Notes: generated from the sequence alone by a model not told the origin. A stretch of DNA of 64,000 bases from Amaurobius ferox (GCA_951213105.1 OX578140.1:33778941-33842940); one strand, 5' to 3'; positions 34,084-46,140 are shown, counted from the stretch's first letter. A program made the numbers and translations.

Positions 34084-35057
34084 TGTGAGACCAGAAAGTG
34101 TTCTCACATTTGATGAGACAATTTTATGTGAGTATTTATGATGCCCAGAACGACAAACAAAGCTGTAGTTTGGCTGGCACCAGGGTTTATGAGGACTTGA
34201 ACTTTAAGATCAAAAGACTATAAATTTAGGGATGCAAAACCAGAGGGGCTGAGCTGGGCCATACTAAATGTGTAATAGTGCAATTGGGTAAAGAAGAACC
34301 AATGAGCGCCCAAGAAGTAAAGGCGGAGCTACCCCCTCCCCCCCACCGAGGAAAATCACAACCTGAGAGAGAACGAGTGCAGTTGTAGACGAAATCAGAT
34401 GCAGACGAAATGAAATGGAGATCATACATTGAGAAATAACGAAGACAAATGGAATTTTGAGACAAGAGCAGTCCAGAAATAATACAATCATGACTTTGTG
34501 ACTTAAAAATGCAATATACTAAAATGACTTAAGGAAGATGTCTAATAGCATGAAATAAGTGGAGTGCGTCAGTTAGCAGTATTCAATGAAGTTACGAGTG
34601 GGCATTACACTTCGAGTTGATGCGGTAACTACAGACGAGATTGACCAAGTGCTGCTAACAAGGCCCAGATTGAACGTATGAGCTCATCAATCATCCACAG
34701 GTTATTAAGTACGTTAGGTATATGGTTCAGGGTCTCACCTGCTACCCTGTCACATGTTATTTTAATAAATAATTAATAGGAAGAATAGTTAATGTATTGG
34801 AATTGAATAGGTATTTTGTATCTTTAATAAGTGTTATTGTTAAGTTTAAATTGGTCTAATCATTTTATATTAATTAATAATTCTTTTCAGGACTCACACA
34901 AAAAGTAAAAATAATTGGAGGGTTTATTGCGGCACAACAAAGCAATGTACATTAAATATAATTCCACTAAATACAAATGTACGGCAATGTAAAGATTTAA
35001 TAATAATACATTAATAATAAGATTTAAAGTTAAACTTTATTTTATTTATGTGCCACA
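34084..35057 (+). mobile_element. LTR B3, 5' LTR of the gag-bearing element
   Basis: 974 bp, from TGTGAGACCAGAAAGTGTTC to TATGTGCCACA, matching LTR B2 block by block. TTTGGTTTCCGTGACGC follows directly in the primer-binding-site position. A C7-run interrupted by T (34330-34345) lies in the place where B1 and B2 hold AC- or C-rich tracts. Minus-strand frames here are shadows. Confidence 0.88.
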
Positions 35058-35401
35058 TTTGGTTTCCGTGACGCTTTTGTGTGAGTCAAAATTTAAATGA
35101 AAATTATCATAAATAATATTAAGGTGGATAAAAATTATTTAAATAAAGAGATGAATGAAAATTATGGAGGAGCATGTGTTGACCACATTTTTTGCATTGT
35201 TAAAATTAAATATGCACAATCACTTTGAAGTGAAAAGAAGTTGAATATATTTGAAATAATTGAAAATAGTGTTTGAAAAATTGATTAATATTAAGAATAT
35301 CCAGTTTGCATGTTGAAGTGTTTTTATGTGCAGTATTTTTGAAGTGTATTGTATGCTGCTAATTTTAAGTAGGATTTTGGACGGGATAATTTCTCTTTTA
35401 A
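35058..35401 (+). mobile_element. Leader with primer-binding-site-like sequence
   Basis: TTTGGTTTCCGTGACGC opens the untranslated leader, and the remainder is AT-rich up to the gag ATG at 35402. The start of minus-strand DNA synthesis is inferred from position. Confidence 0.55.
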
Positions 35402-36083
35402 ATGTCTCAAAGAGCCACTAGAAATTCGAGACGACAAAAGTCTCCGGATGGGTCACAGGGAGAAATTATTGAAAATCAAAGAGTAAAAATGGAGAAATTT
35501 GGATTAATTAATTTATTGCCAATTTTTTATGGAAGGGAAGGTGAGGATATTGAATATTTTTTAGCGCAATTTCAAAATGTCGCAAAAATGGCCGAATGGT
35601 CGGAAGAAAATAAAATTGTAATTTTAAAAACTAGGTTAAAGGAGAACGCTTTGGACTTTTTCGTCAAAAAAAGGAGAATTGCAGATTGCAAATAATATGG
35701 GAGAGATTAAACAAATGTTGTTGAAACAATTTAAAACATCTCTGACAATGCTTCAAAAGCAAATAAATTTAAACAAAATTAAAATGTCACTAGGTATTGA
35801 GGTAGCTGAGCTGGTATTAAATATTTCAAATGCGACAAATGATTTTTTGGGAAATTATGCAAATAATGAGATGTGCGAAGTTAAAAACAATTTAATGTTG
35901 TCTAAATTTTTAGCGTCTTTAAGACAAGATCTTGCTTTTGAAATTAAAAAACTGAATATTCAAAATTTTGACAAAGCAGTAGAATACGCAGAACATTTAG
36001 AGAAAATTTTGGAGGAGGAATGTGACCGTACAGAAATTAATGCAATTTATCGCAATGAAAACAATGGCAGAAAATTTAAATAG
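35402..36083 (+). pseudogene. gag, capsid part, Ty3/Gypsy-like
   Basis: A structural polyprotein of an LTR retrotransposon. ATG at 35402 opens a basic N-terminus (MSQRATRNSRRQKSPDGSQ). Then come GLINLLPIFYGREGEDIEYF and LAQFQNVAKMAEWSE, the usual gag pattern of a P.F.G...D...FL..F stretch followed by KIVILKTRLKENALDFF. The frame slips at ~35680. The capsid C-terminal part continues with MLLKQF, LGNYANNEM, MLSKFLASLRQDLAFEI and NFDKAVEYAEHLEKILEEE. It ends at a stop (36081), short of the zinc knuckle, which lies in another frame. Start choice: first ATG after the leader, in frame with the gag pattern. Confidence 0.82.
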
Positions 36084-36136
36084 TCAAATGAAAAGGCATT
36101 TACAAAATTCAAAATTTGAACCTCAGCAAGTAAAAT

Positions 36137-36469
36137 ATGAAAGGTATGAAAAATCAGAAAATGAAGTTATGCGGAAAAAGAGGGCATTATTTTTCTACCT
36201 GTTGGCACGACCGAAACGCACAAAATAATTATGGAGAAAATAAATATGGGAATAAAAGAAGTGAATTTAGAAATGATCAAAATAACGGATTTAGAAATGA
36301 AAATAGTAACGGATTTAGAAATGGGCAAAGTAATGGATTTCGTAATACGCAAAATGGCGGAAACAGAGATGTAAATACGGGACGAAATTATAGTCGGTTA
36401 AATAGGCAAACGTTTGCGAAAGAAAGAGTTCAGAGACAAGAAAGAAAAAGTAGCGGGAATTTAAACTGA
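36137..36469 (+). pseudogene. gag, nucleocapsid part with zinc-knuckle relic
   Basis: Continues gag after a further frame change. CGKRGHYFSTC shows the CX4HX4C end of a CCHC zinc knuckle; the first Cys of the motif is lost or out of frame upstream. An Asn/Arg/Gly-rich tail with four copies of an FRNxQNNG-type octapeptide follows (36267-36362). The basic tail suits RNA binding. A minus-strand frame over it is a shadow. Confidence 0.78.
36267..36362 (+). repeat. 24 bp in-frame tandem repeat in gag
   Basis: GGATTTAGAAATGxxCAAAG-type units repeat four times with period 24, preserving the reading frame (FRND, FRNE, FRNG, FRNT). Repeat expansion therefore happened while the frame mattered, or the number is by chance divisible by three. 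Confidence 0.8.
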
Positions 36470-36471
36470 CA

Positions 36472-37014
36472 GTGGGCCTTTGGCCAAGTCAAAATTTAAA
36501 AAATAGACCAAAGTTCCAATCTAAAAGAGAAAAATCGCAAACGCGAATTAAGATATCGAATTACAAAAATACTGAAGACGCAAATAAAATGCAATGTGAT
36601 AAAAGGGATCGCACGCGAAGCCCAGGTCCCAATTTTCAGTTAAATCAAAACAAAACACAAGAAAGTAAAAATGACAATAAAATAATAAATAGTGCAGAAA
36701 GCATGCAAAAATTTATCCATGTTCCATGCCCGAGAGATGTGGTTCTTGATTCCATTGTAGATTCGTTGGCGCAGCCCGGATGGGGGAAATTCGATTTAAA
36801 CTTTGTCCAAAGTCTAAAAAGTGAGGCAAATATTAATAAAAAGAAAATTGAGGAAAATATATGTGTAGAAAATAATATAGGTAAAAACATTACAAATAAG
36901 GAAAATACAGGAGTTAAAGAAGTTATTAAAAATAAAAATGATGCGTGCAAGGCAAAAATAAATTTAAATGATGATTGCAAAACTGAAATTAGCTCAATCG
37001 ACTCAGATCGATAA
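36472..37014 (+). pseudogene. Retroelement polyprotein segment of unknown role (gag-pol linker)
   Basis: A 180-codon frame, Lys/Asn/Asp-rich, directly after the nucleocapsid part. I see no protease D-[ST]-G triad. FIHVPCPRDVVLDSIVDSLA and WGKFDLNFVQSLK are the only less biased parts. It lies between gag and the segment at 37023, where the protease region would start, but it is not recognisable as protease. The 111-residue minus-strand frame is a shadow. Confidence 0.5.
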
Positions 37015-37022
37015 TAAAAAGT

Positions 37023-37661
37023 ATGATGAAATTAAGGAAACTAGTTTCGCAAATTGATACACAAATTATTGAACGTAGCCATGTTAATGACTATAATTTT
37101 TCAAATGATGAAAATAATAAAAATGTTGGTACAGAGAATGATTTTAAAATTGTGACGAGTGCGAAAAAGCCAATTGTCACACACGATGAAGTAAAAGGTA
37201 TATTTGAATTTAATGAAAATATTAAAAACGGTTATTATGACAGTCAAGAAATTGCACAGGTCGATGAGGCCAATTTTCCTAAAAATGAAAAGGTTAATTA
37301 TTTTGCTGAAAAAGAATGTGTTAATGAAGAGTCAAATCTTGACGTCCAGGTCTATGTCACGCTCTCACGCAGGATAGCTTTGCAACAAGGTCAGTTGATT
37401 GCAGAACAATTCGACATAAGTCAGGAAATTCAGGATAAGGAGGTTATCTTTATCCCCACAAAACACGCAAAATTACTCTTTCCATTTGGTGCAATACGAA
37501 CTGTATTAAAAAATAACAAAATTGATATTGTAATTTGTAATCAAAATAAGATTAAAATTACGCTTAATAAAAATATGAGAGTAGGAGTGATTAAAAATTT
37601 TAAAACAATTACTAATGAAGAAATGCAAATGAGGTACCGTATTTTTGAAAGAGGGAAATAA
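37023..37661 (+). pseudogene. Retroelement polyprotein segment, possibly the region just before reverse transcriptase
   Basis: A 212-codon frame. The second half, EVIFIPTKHAKLLFPFGAIR, then VICNQNKIKITLNKNMRVGV, resembles the short beta-rich domain that lies after protease and before reverse transcriptase in many Ty3/Gypsy polyproteins (a [VI]P...LF...A....N....[VI]....G pattern). This is a pattern match by eye. No reverse transcriptase (no YVDD-like motif) follows. Confidence 0.5.
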
Positions 37662-37663
37662 AC

Positions 37664-37745
37664 CCAATATGTTTCAAGATAGATTTGAGGGACCCTTTCG
37701 AGTAATTGAATTTGAAAAAAAAACATATTGACCATTAGAAATATA
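37664..37745 (+). pseudogene. Integrase C-terminal remnant
   Basis: The plus-strand frame reads PNMFQDRFEGPFRVIEFEKK, matching the K....F.GPF.V motif at the extreme C-terminus of Ty3/Gypsy integrases (the GPF/Y-type module). A stop follows, and IKIHATQCYIEQ at 37763 fits the H..RLK-like end of the same module. Reverse transcriptase, RNase H and the integrase core that should lie before this are missing, so a deletion of several kilobases lies near 37660. Confidence 0.72.
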
Positions 37746-37747
37746 GC

Positions 37748-38329
37748 ATGAAAGATGTACCAATTAAAATTCACGCTACCCAATGTTATATCGAACAAAA
37801 TGTTCAAAGTGCGGAAGAATTGATGGAAAAATATGATATAGACAGTGAAACAAATGAGATTTACGCAAAAAAATGTCATATAGCACAAAAGATACAAAGT
37901 GAAAATAAATATAACGGTAACGGTGAAATAATTGAGATTCAATAAAAAAAATGCTTTACTGTACAAAGTGTACATATTGAAAATGTTCAAAATATGAATG
38001 AAAATATTCAGCATAGAAGCGAAAATACGGATATCAAAATTATGCAAAATCAAAAAGGTGATAGCAATTTTGAAAATAATGATCATAAAATTATGCAAAA
38101 TGAAAATGTTGAATGGCAAAGGGTACATAATGCAAATAAAAATAAAAGGTTTGAAGAAATGCAAAGTCAAGAAAAAGGAAGTTCACTGGGAGCAGGCGAC
38201 CAAACAGGAAGTTGGATTCCTAGTGTCAGGTTTATTGGTCTCATCGTAGCAACTGACTTTAAAAAGCGGGAGAAACAAGCAAAGGCAGCAATTAAAAATA
38301 TATTTCATGTGCCTGACGTCACCAACTAA
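37748..38329 (+). pseudogene. Downstream polyprotein remnant of the LTR element, function unknown
   Basis: Two hydrophilic frames (37748-37945 and 37994-38329) with repeated IMQN and ENVQ-like words. The final part, SWIPSVRFIGLIVATDFKKR, is less biased but I do not recognise it. No membrane segment and no envelope-like feature are visible. The 3' LTR is not found within the next 1.8 kb. Confidence 0.45.
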
Positions 38330-40130
38330 ATAATTTGCTAGTGGTGACCGGCGCGATTTACACAATATGCAAATGCTGAACCATAAATTATTATGCATAT
38401 ATTTACAACATCGTATATAATAAAATTAAAGTTTGAAAGTTCTAAAAATTCACAAGTGTGAAAGTTAAGATCATTTGAATCACCACAAAGCTGTTACTTG
38501 TACATGTTTTGCCTTATTAAAGTTTATATGACCAAATAACGCATCATTATTTTAGTATTGAGTATTTTCCTGAGAAATTTGGAGTCGATAGGTGCATAAC
38601 TTCATGAAATGTGCACTATTAACTCTTTTAAGTTCCACCTTTGGAGCTCAATGTATAATATATCTCCTCTAATATCTATACAATGGGGGATTGCATTGTA
38701 CTTTTGCATAGGAGCCCATTAAGCATTGGAAACGCGGCCCTGCCTTCTATAAGAAATTAAAAATAATGAAAATCGTGACAATTATATTCATTTAAACAGA
38801 ATAAGCATTTTATAGAAAAGACAAGATTTAATCATTTCTACAAGATTTAATCGTGAATAGCCTGGAGATGTATCAATTGTGTATAAAGCCACGCCCATAA
38901 TTAACCACTCCCATTTTTAGTATTAGAGGTTTTTTTAATACAGGGAAAAATATTTGCAATAAATGTATAAAACAGAGGGGTACATTTAAGTATATAGCTA
39001 CATTACAAATCAATATTTCCGAAGGTGCTAAACTGACCAAGGGAAACTTCGGAAATTGAAATACCTATAAGGTGCGGATTTCATATTGGTATTATTTCTG
39101 AAATTTCAAGTCCAAATTTCATTTTATTTTATCTATAACCCAAAAGGTCGTAATTAAATGTTTTCAAAGGTAACCATTTGGCCAGCCCTTAGAATTATAT
39201 TATCAGTTTTGAGCTTAACAATGTATCCAGGGAGTATGGGATTGCGAAATATTAGAGCGAAATATTTCTTGTACATTTCATATATGCCGATAATATTTTA
39301 AAAATATATTTTATATGAAAAATAATTTTGTTTAATCGCAGCGATATGTAACTTTATTAATGGTTTTATATCCAGAAAGCTGCGCCAAACAAGGACGTAG
39401 CAAATTAAAAATCAAATAAATAACCGTGATTTATCCTTCGACAACATTTGCTGGCTATGAAGAAATGCCCTGTGCTAACATATTTGTCAATGGTAATTTA
39501 GAGTAATTGAGCATTAGGAAAACTAGAGCAACTTAAATAAGCACAAATAACATAGGGGATCTCTTTTCGTTTCCCCTTACACTCGTACATTTCGTATAAT
39601 ATTTTGTGTAGCTTCTATGCTTTTCTAACAGTACTTTCGGACCTAAAAATTCCATTATTCAGCCCTAAAGTATTGTAATAGAGTCGTTAAGTTTTAGTTA
39701 TAGTTACACATTGTGTAGATCTTAGAACACAATTAAATTATTTTCGGAGATACGGCTGTTTTTTTATACGCTTGTGATGTGTGCTTTTCCTTGCAGTTGA
39801 AAAGCAATTCACTTATGTCTCAACTATAACTGCAGAACCAATAAAGAATTTTTATAAAATTTGCAGTTGATGATTTACTCTGGTGCCCATTAGATTTTCG
39901 TAAAAATTATAGAAAAGAAATTACATTCTGCCCGAAAAAATTAAAAAGATTGAAATAAACGATAAACTATGCGGATCTATATGTAACAAATAATCCTTTT
40001 CTGAGAAATTTTTCACTCGAGATCTCACGCAATCAATTGCGATATGCTAAGATAAACCATTTTGACGAAGTTTCGTGTTTATAGGAATTTTAGCGATTTG
40101 GCGTGAATAAAGACAAAAAATTACCAAGTA
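38330..40130. other. AT-rich non-coding stretch
   Basis: No LTR, gene or repeat with another copy in this window was recognised. Confidence 0.5.
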
Positions 40131-40508
40131 AAAAATCTGATGTGGGCAACACATGACTTTCCTTATATAATGCAATGGATTTACTACTTTTACAGTAAAA
40201 GAAATAGGTTTTTCTTATAGTAGATACTTATATTCTTTCCAAGATATTGAATTTTCGACAATTAGTCGTCATTTTCATTGATTTAGCGTCATTTTAATCC
40301 ATTTGGCGAGATTTTCGTTAATTTGACAACATTTCAAAAAGTCGCCAAGTTGGCGACATTCCGCCAAAATCTCGGCAAGCTTTACTGACGGAGAAATAAG
40401 TTATTCTTATAGCAGATAAATGACTATTGGCGTTCAAATACAAAAGTATTAATCAAAGTATCTTTTCTCATGAATGGAACGAGTTAGATCCACGAGAATG
40501 ATGTCCCC
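40131..40508 (-). mobile_element. H1 repeat, 3' end only, minus strand
   Basis: Begins with the inverted 3' hairpin (AATCTGATGTGGGCAACACA TGACTTTCCTTATATAATGC), passes through the GCCAAATT/GGCGAC core, and stops at GATCCACGAGAATGATGTCC. The palindromic end and microsatellite are missing. It abuts a family E copy at 40512. Confidence 0.85.
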
Positions 40509-40511
40509 TTT

Positions 40512-40935
40512 CATTTTGGCATCACAAGTCCGCCATCCACAACAAAATTTGACTACAAAATACCCAAATACGACAAAATTTGATATAATCATGCATCAAA
40601 GGGTTTATTTATGGCTCAATGATCAAGGGGCTTAATAATTTCAATTATTGTTGTGAAAAATAGCCGTGATACAATTTTTTTTGTTTATGACGACATTAGC
40701 CGCTCTTGGCGGGGGGGGGCACGATATCTCCCGGGTGGGGGGTACATTGTCAAGCATAGTATCGATCAAAAGATTTTCCAAGGCCTTTAAATTTAAGGGT
40801 AACACACTATAGTTGTAATAAGTTTGATCGACGATACCTATTTTTCAAGATTTTTCTTGTAAAATTTAAAAATTCTGGTTATGAAAATTCGAGTTCAGCT
40901 ACAATTCAGTTAATTTTTATATGGGTGGCATTTTT
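40512..40935 (+). repeat. Repeat family E, 5'-truncated copy
   Basis: Matches 56555-56900: GACATAATCATGCATAAGAC-like block, GTTTATTTATGGCTCAATGA, TTGTGAAAAATAGC, a G-run followed by TATCTCCCGGGTGGGG, and AAAGATTTTCCAAGGCCTTT. The junction with the H1 end at ~40510 is abrupt. Confidence 0.75.
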
Positions 40936-43354
40936 ATATCTTATATAGATAATTTTACGACGTATCATGATAGTAATTTTAAATACAATAAGTAAACAAA
41001 TAAAAAAAAATTTAGAATTCGTTATAATCTTATTTTGCTCATGAGAGCTATTTTATTTTTCTCTGAAGAGCAGCAAATTCTAAATGCAAGATTAAATGTA
41101 AAAGTCATTACAAAATACGAATGTACATGAAGACATTTTATCTCCTTGCAAGATTTTGTTTTTATCTTTGTATATTTAAAGTAATTTTGTCCTTTCATTT
41201 ATATAATTTCACCTGAATATAAAATAAATATGCATTCGAGGTAAGGTAAGGAAAGATGCATGAAAAATATATTTAAGTAAATAATGCACATTATTTTTCT
41301 TTTACGTCAAAAAGCTATTAAACAGAGCAAAAAGGGAAATTATTAAGATCCACCATTTTCAGAAATAGCTATCATGGAAACGGTTATTTGTGAACGTGGT
41401 TGAAGTATATAGAAATTTCACGAAAAAACTTTATTACAGTCCCATTACCCTCAATAGACTTAACAAAAAAGGACGTTTTATTAAAAAAGAATCCTATGAA
41501 ACGTCTTTTATAATTGTCTTAAATTTATAAAACACGTTTTATACTAACATATCTTTTTTACGCCATATTTCTTTTACTTTAATTTTGTTTCATTATAATG
41601 GGCCAAAAAGCACGTATTCTTCAAATACATTGTTTCATTTCTATGCACAATTACCTCAAAATTTCTACGAAAGTTATCCCCTCTGTACTAATAATAACCG
41701 TTTAATATACATAATGGACGTTTCTAAGCTTTCAGGGATATTTCATTAATTAGCAAAACCTTGACAATAGTAATTTTGAATTCAACAAAGCACAATAGAG
41801 TGCTCGAAGCGATATATCAAAGAATAAGAGGCAATGTCAAATAATAATAATTTTTTTTAAAATTCTTATTTTAAATATTTTTTTCATTCTATGCAACACA
41901 ATTCAATACAGTATATTGTAACATTCAAAGTTCTTTTGTTTTTACAAAATATGCTAACATTTATTGTTCATTGTAAATACTACAAGAAACAGCTTTCATT
42001 ATACACAATCATGTTTTAAATTCTTATTCCTTGTATTAAAAAGTTATTTTAATTATGTTTACATTTTTACTTTCTTGTATGCTAGTCGATTTTGGTGACC
42101 AGCCCTGTAATTTTTTGGAAAAAGCTCTAATACGTCATCAGAAAGTCTCTGCTAAAATATATAGCAAAGACAGCCAAGTGTTTGATAAAAAAGTCTTTAC
42201 TATTAACTCCATCAATGACTTACATTAACTTACAAAAGATCCATGCACTGTTTACTCTACTTTGGTAGGTGAAACAATGATTGGATTGTGAGTGATTTTT
42301 TCAATGTAGGTGTTTTAAAAGCTATTACGTTTTCAACCCTCCTAATAATAATTTTAATAAAAACCAAAAATCCTGTTATAATTTTCTTTCAGGTATCATT
42401 CTAAAGATTATAATTTCGTACATTACAATAGTGTTAAGATTAAAACTGTGTGATAATATTTGCCATAGCTATGAGCAAGTAGGTCTGAAAATTGTGAAAA
42501 ATCCCCTCAAATAGCCAAAAAATAGGTTTTTCGATTTTTCCGGTGGTGTTCATGTGGAGACTTTGTGATAATATTTTCGATCTATAAGGCATCGATTTTT
42601 GTGAAAATTGCTCGAAATTGTCTTTTCAACTAAAACACTAATATGATTTTGTTTAAAAATCGCTCTGATGTGTCTGTGGATCTAAACTAAACTATCACTA
42701 AACCGAATTTTGTAATGGTGGATCGTTTATATTATCCGCTGCACCTCCGACAGAAGTAAACACATTACCATCTTCTTTTATTATGCTGCGTGTTGAATTT
42801 CTCATAAAATTCCATGTATCATAAAATTTCAGACATCTTTATCAGGAGATTGGGAAGATACCATGATCATGTCTGTCGATCAACTTAACCTCTCTTCTCC
42901 TATTATGGGCGGGTCAAGGTAATATCCTTTTTTTTAAATTTCCATATGATCCATGAAGAAAAACTGAAACATTAAGGAATTAATTAATAAAAATTAGTAA
43001 AATGAAAAAATAAATTAAGTAATTAATAATTTTTAGTAAAATTATGATTCCTATCTGAAGTGTTGTAATTTGGTGAAGAGCTTTGTGTTATAGATTTATA
43101 CTCTGTGGTACTTAGTTTAGTGTTTATTATGTATCCACAATACACATTCCACAAAAGATCATATACATACAACAGAATGAAATTGACCGATAAGGAAGGT
43201 TATTCAAACATTTTGTAATTTTTTGTTAGAACATTCCTTGAACTATAACTCGCAAACAGGTAGACATTTGTTTTCATACCAGCATACGAAAAAATGATAT
43301 TCAATTTTTTTTAAATAACTCTATTGATGTACAATCAACTATTCATGCCATATT
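40936..43354. other. AT-rich non-coding stretch
   Basis: Nothing recognisable is seen over ~2.4 kb apart from short AT-rich homopolymers. Confidence 0.5.
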
Positions 43355-43543
43355 ACTTTCCTTATATACATAATGTATAGGAAAGTATTGTGACGGGGTC
43401 GAAAATTCGAATTTGAGTTTTCGACGGGAGAGCACGTTTCAAGCATCCCTGATCAAGAATCAAACATTTTTGAAGTGATGTCTGCGTGTGTGTGTGTGTG
43501 TGTGTGTGGTGTGTGAAAGTATGTGTGTGTGTTTGTGTGTGTG

Positions 43544-43579
<36 letters not shown>

Positions 43580-44254
43580 AGTGAGTCTGTGGAGACGATG
43601 ACTGACGAACGAATGGACGGATTCGAACGAAATTTGGTACAAAAATCAAAATGCGTAAACACTGGAAGCCTATTGTTTTCATACGCAATCGAATGTTCAG
43701 AACCCCCCTAAATTTTCGAATGAAATTTTGAAAAAATCGTCAAAAAATCAAAACCGCTAATAAAGTTACGCAAATAGACATTATAAAGTTATATAAAATA
43801 AGAAATAAAAATATTTCCTATGGAGAAACATATTCACTTACATATGTAATACCATGCGATAAATTGGGTGACATCATTCACGTGGATCTTGCTTGTTCCA
43901 TTCTTGAAAAAAGATACTTTGAGTAATATTTTTGTATTTGAACGCCAATAGTCATTTATCTGCTGTAAAAATAACTTATTTCTCCGTCCATAAGGCTTGG
44001 CGAGATTTTGGCGACGAATTTGGCGGAATGTCACCAAATTGGCGACATTTTTAATTGTTGCCAAATTAACAAAAACCTCGCCAAATTGATAAAAATAAAT
44101 CTAAATCAATGAAATTGGCGACTAATTGAAGAAAATCAATATCATGGAAAGCATATAAGTATCTACTATAAGAATAACGTTTTTTTTAGCTGTAGTAGTA
44201 GTAAATTCATTGCATTATATAAGGAAAGTCATGTGTTGCCCACATCAGATTTTT
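43355..44254 (+). mobile_element. H1 repeat copy
   Basis: Same order of blocks as 22583-23489. The microsatellite is long here (listed separately), and ~85 bp around the ACCGTTCTCGAGATATTGC block are deleted, between AATAGACATT (43780) and ATAAAGTTATATAAAATAAG. The 3' end GGAAAGTCATGTGTTGCCCA CATCAGATTTTT is intact. Confidence 0.88.
43482..43580. repeat. Expanded TG microsatellite inside the H1 copy
   Basis: Three TG tracts separated by GGTGTGTGAAAGTAT, TTTG and AAAC. The other copies have 15-30 bp here. Frames on both strands that read Thr-His or Val-Cys repeats are translations of it. Confidence 0.93.
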
Positions 44255-44340
44255 ACGTATGTAATTCGAAATTTACCTGCATAAAAGTATCACTCTAGTG
44301 GTCAGTTAACCCATTTTATGAGTGTTTTACCTATATTATT

Positions 44341-45276
44341 ACTTTCCTTATATACATAATGTATAAGGAAAGTATTGTGACGGGGTCGAAAATTCGAATT
44401 CGAGTTTTCGACGGGTGACCACGTTTCAAGCATCCCTGATCACGAATCAAACATTTTTAAAGTGATGTCTGTGTCTGTGTGTGTGTGTGTGTGTGTCAGT
44501 GAGTCTGTGGAGACGATAACTGACGAACGAATGGACCGATTCGAACGAAATTTGGTACAAAATCACAATCCGTAAACACTGGAAGTCTATTGTTTTTAAA
44601 CGTAATCGAATGTTCAGACCCCCCCTAAATTTTCGAGTGAAATTTTGAAAAAATCGTCAAGAAATCAAAGCCGCTAATAAAGTTGCACAAATAGACATTT
44701 TTTATGTAATTTTTCATTAGAAAACGATTAACCTAAATTTTAGAACGCTAACATGAACCGTTCTCGAGATACTGCACATTTTTCAAAAAAATTATCAAAA
44801 AGTCATATAAAATAAAAAATATATATTTCCTATTGAGAAACATGTTCCATTTTCATATGTAATACCATGCGATAAATTTGGTGACATCGTTCTCGTGGAT
44901 CTAGCTCGTTCTATTCATGAGAAAAGATACTTCGAATAATACTTTTGTATTTGAACGCTAATTGTCATTTATCTGCTATAAGAATTATTAATAACTTATT
45001 TCTCCGTCAGTAAAGCTTGGCGAGATTTTGGCGACGAATTTGGCGGAATGTCGCCAGATTGGCGACTTTTTGAAACATTATCAAATTAACGAAAATCTCG
45101 TCAAATGGATTAAAATGACGCTAAATAAATGAAAATGACGACTAATTGTCGAAAATTCAATATCTTGGAAAGAATATAAGTATCTACTATAAGAAAAACC
45201 TATTTTTTTACTGTAAAAGTAGTAAATTCATTGCATTATATAAGGAAAGTCATCTGTTGCCCACATTAGATTTTTT
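44341..45276 (+). mobile_element. H1 repeat copy, 86 bp after the previous one
   Basis: Full set of blocks in the same orientation as the copy at 43355: palindromic 5' end, GGGTCGAAAATTCGAATTCG, TG tract (44467-44496), CGTTCTCGAGATACTGCACA, GCCAGATTGGCGAC core, and 3' end GGAAAGTCATCTGTTGCCCA with CATTAGATTTTTT. Confidence 0.88.
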
Positions 45277-46137
45277 AAATTTATAGTTAGAGCGGATAAT
45301 TTTCTTTTAATATTTTGTAAATGAATATATTTATATTGTTTTATTCAATTGTAGTAACGTTGGTAATCGAGTTACATTTTTAAATACCGAAATCGTTTGT
45401 TAGATATGTTCTTAAATTAAAGAATTGAAAAATAATCCTATAATTAATTGATTTGTATGAAAACGCTGAATAAATGGCAACATACAGTGATAGGAAATGA
45501 AATATTTCACATACCGCTATTTCCATGTTAACAGAACTATGCGCCATGTTTATGCTATATGCGCCATTTTTATGCATAAATTTGAAACGGTTTTTGATAT
45601 CCAGAACTTTTATTAACAGGTTTAACATTTTCTGACCATTGGCCATTTTGCCAGCGCGTAGCGTAGGTGGAAATAGCTAGTAACTTTACAGTCTTGCATC
45701 CATTTTTTATGTAAAAGTTAAAATCATCTGTACTTGCAAAACGTATTTCACAATGAATCTTAAATCAGATTCTATCAGTTATTTTACTAGCGCAGCTGAC
45801 AAATTTTAGAAATGCATGTAAAGATTAATGATAGCACCTCTTCCACTTTGCGAAGCTTTTTTTAAAACTACAATTGAGGTTGGAGATAAAAACTTCCTCT
45901 AAAACAAATTCTATTAAAACTGCTGCGAAACAAAACAATCGCCCAAAAAATCTTCAGGAAAGAAAGAATCCACTTAAATGAAGATTTATCTCTATGTAAT
46001 CGCATGTTTAAAAAATATTCAAGTTAACAATAGAGAGTGAGATAAGTTAAAAATTCCATACTCTAAAACTTTACAGGATGTTTAAAAGTTCAATTAATTT
46101 TGAAGCAATTTTCTTGGTCATTGTAGAAAGAGAAAGT
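45277..46137. other. AT-rich non-coding stretch
   Basis: Nothing recognisable is seen. Confidence 0.55.
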
Positions 46138-46140
46138 AAA

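Noticed and set aside
36645..36980. 111-residue hydrophobic minus-strand frame
   Set aside because: Same reason: antisense of a Lys/Asn-rich coding segment.
37541..38170. 209-residue minus-strand frame, very hydrophobic, looking like a membrane protein
   Set aside because: It is the antisense shadow of the Lys/Asn-rich retroelement polyprotein; AAA/AAT codons read as Phe and Ile on the other strand.
43453..43711. Thr/His-rich and Val/Cys-rich frames
   Set aside because: They read through the TG microsatellite of an H1 repeat.
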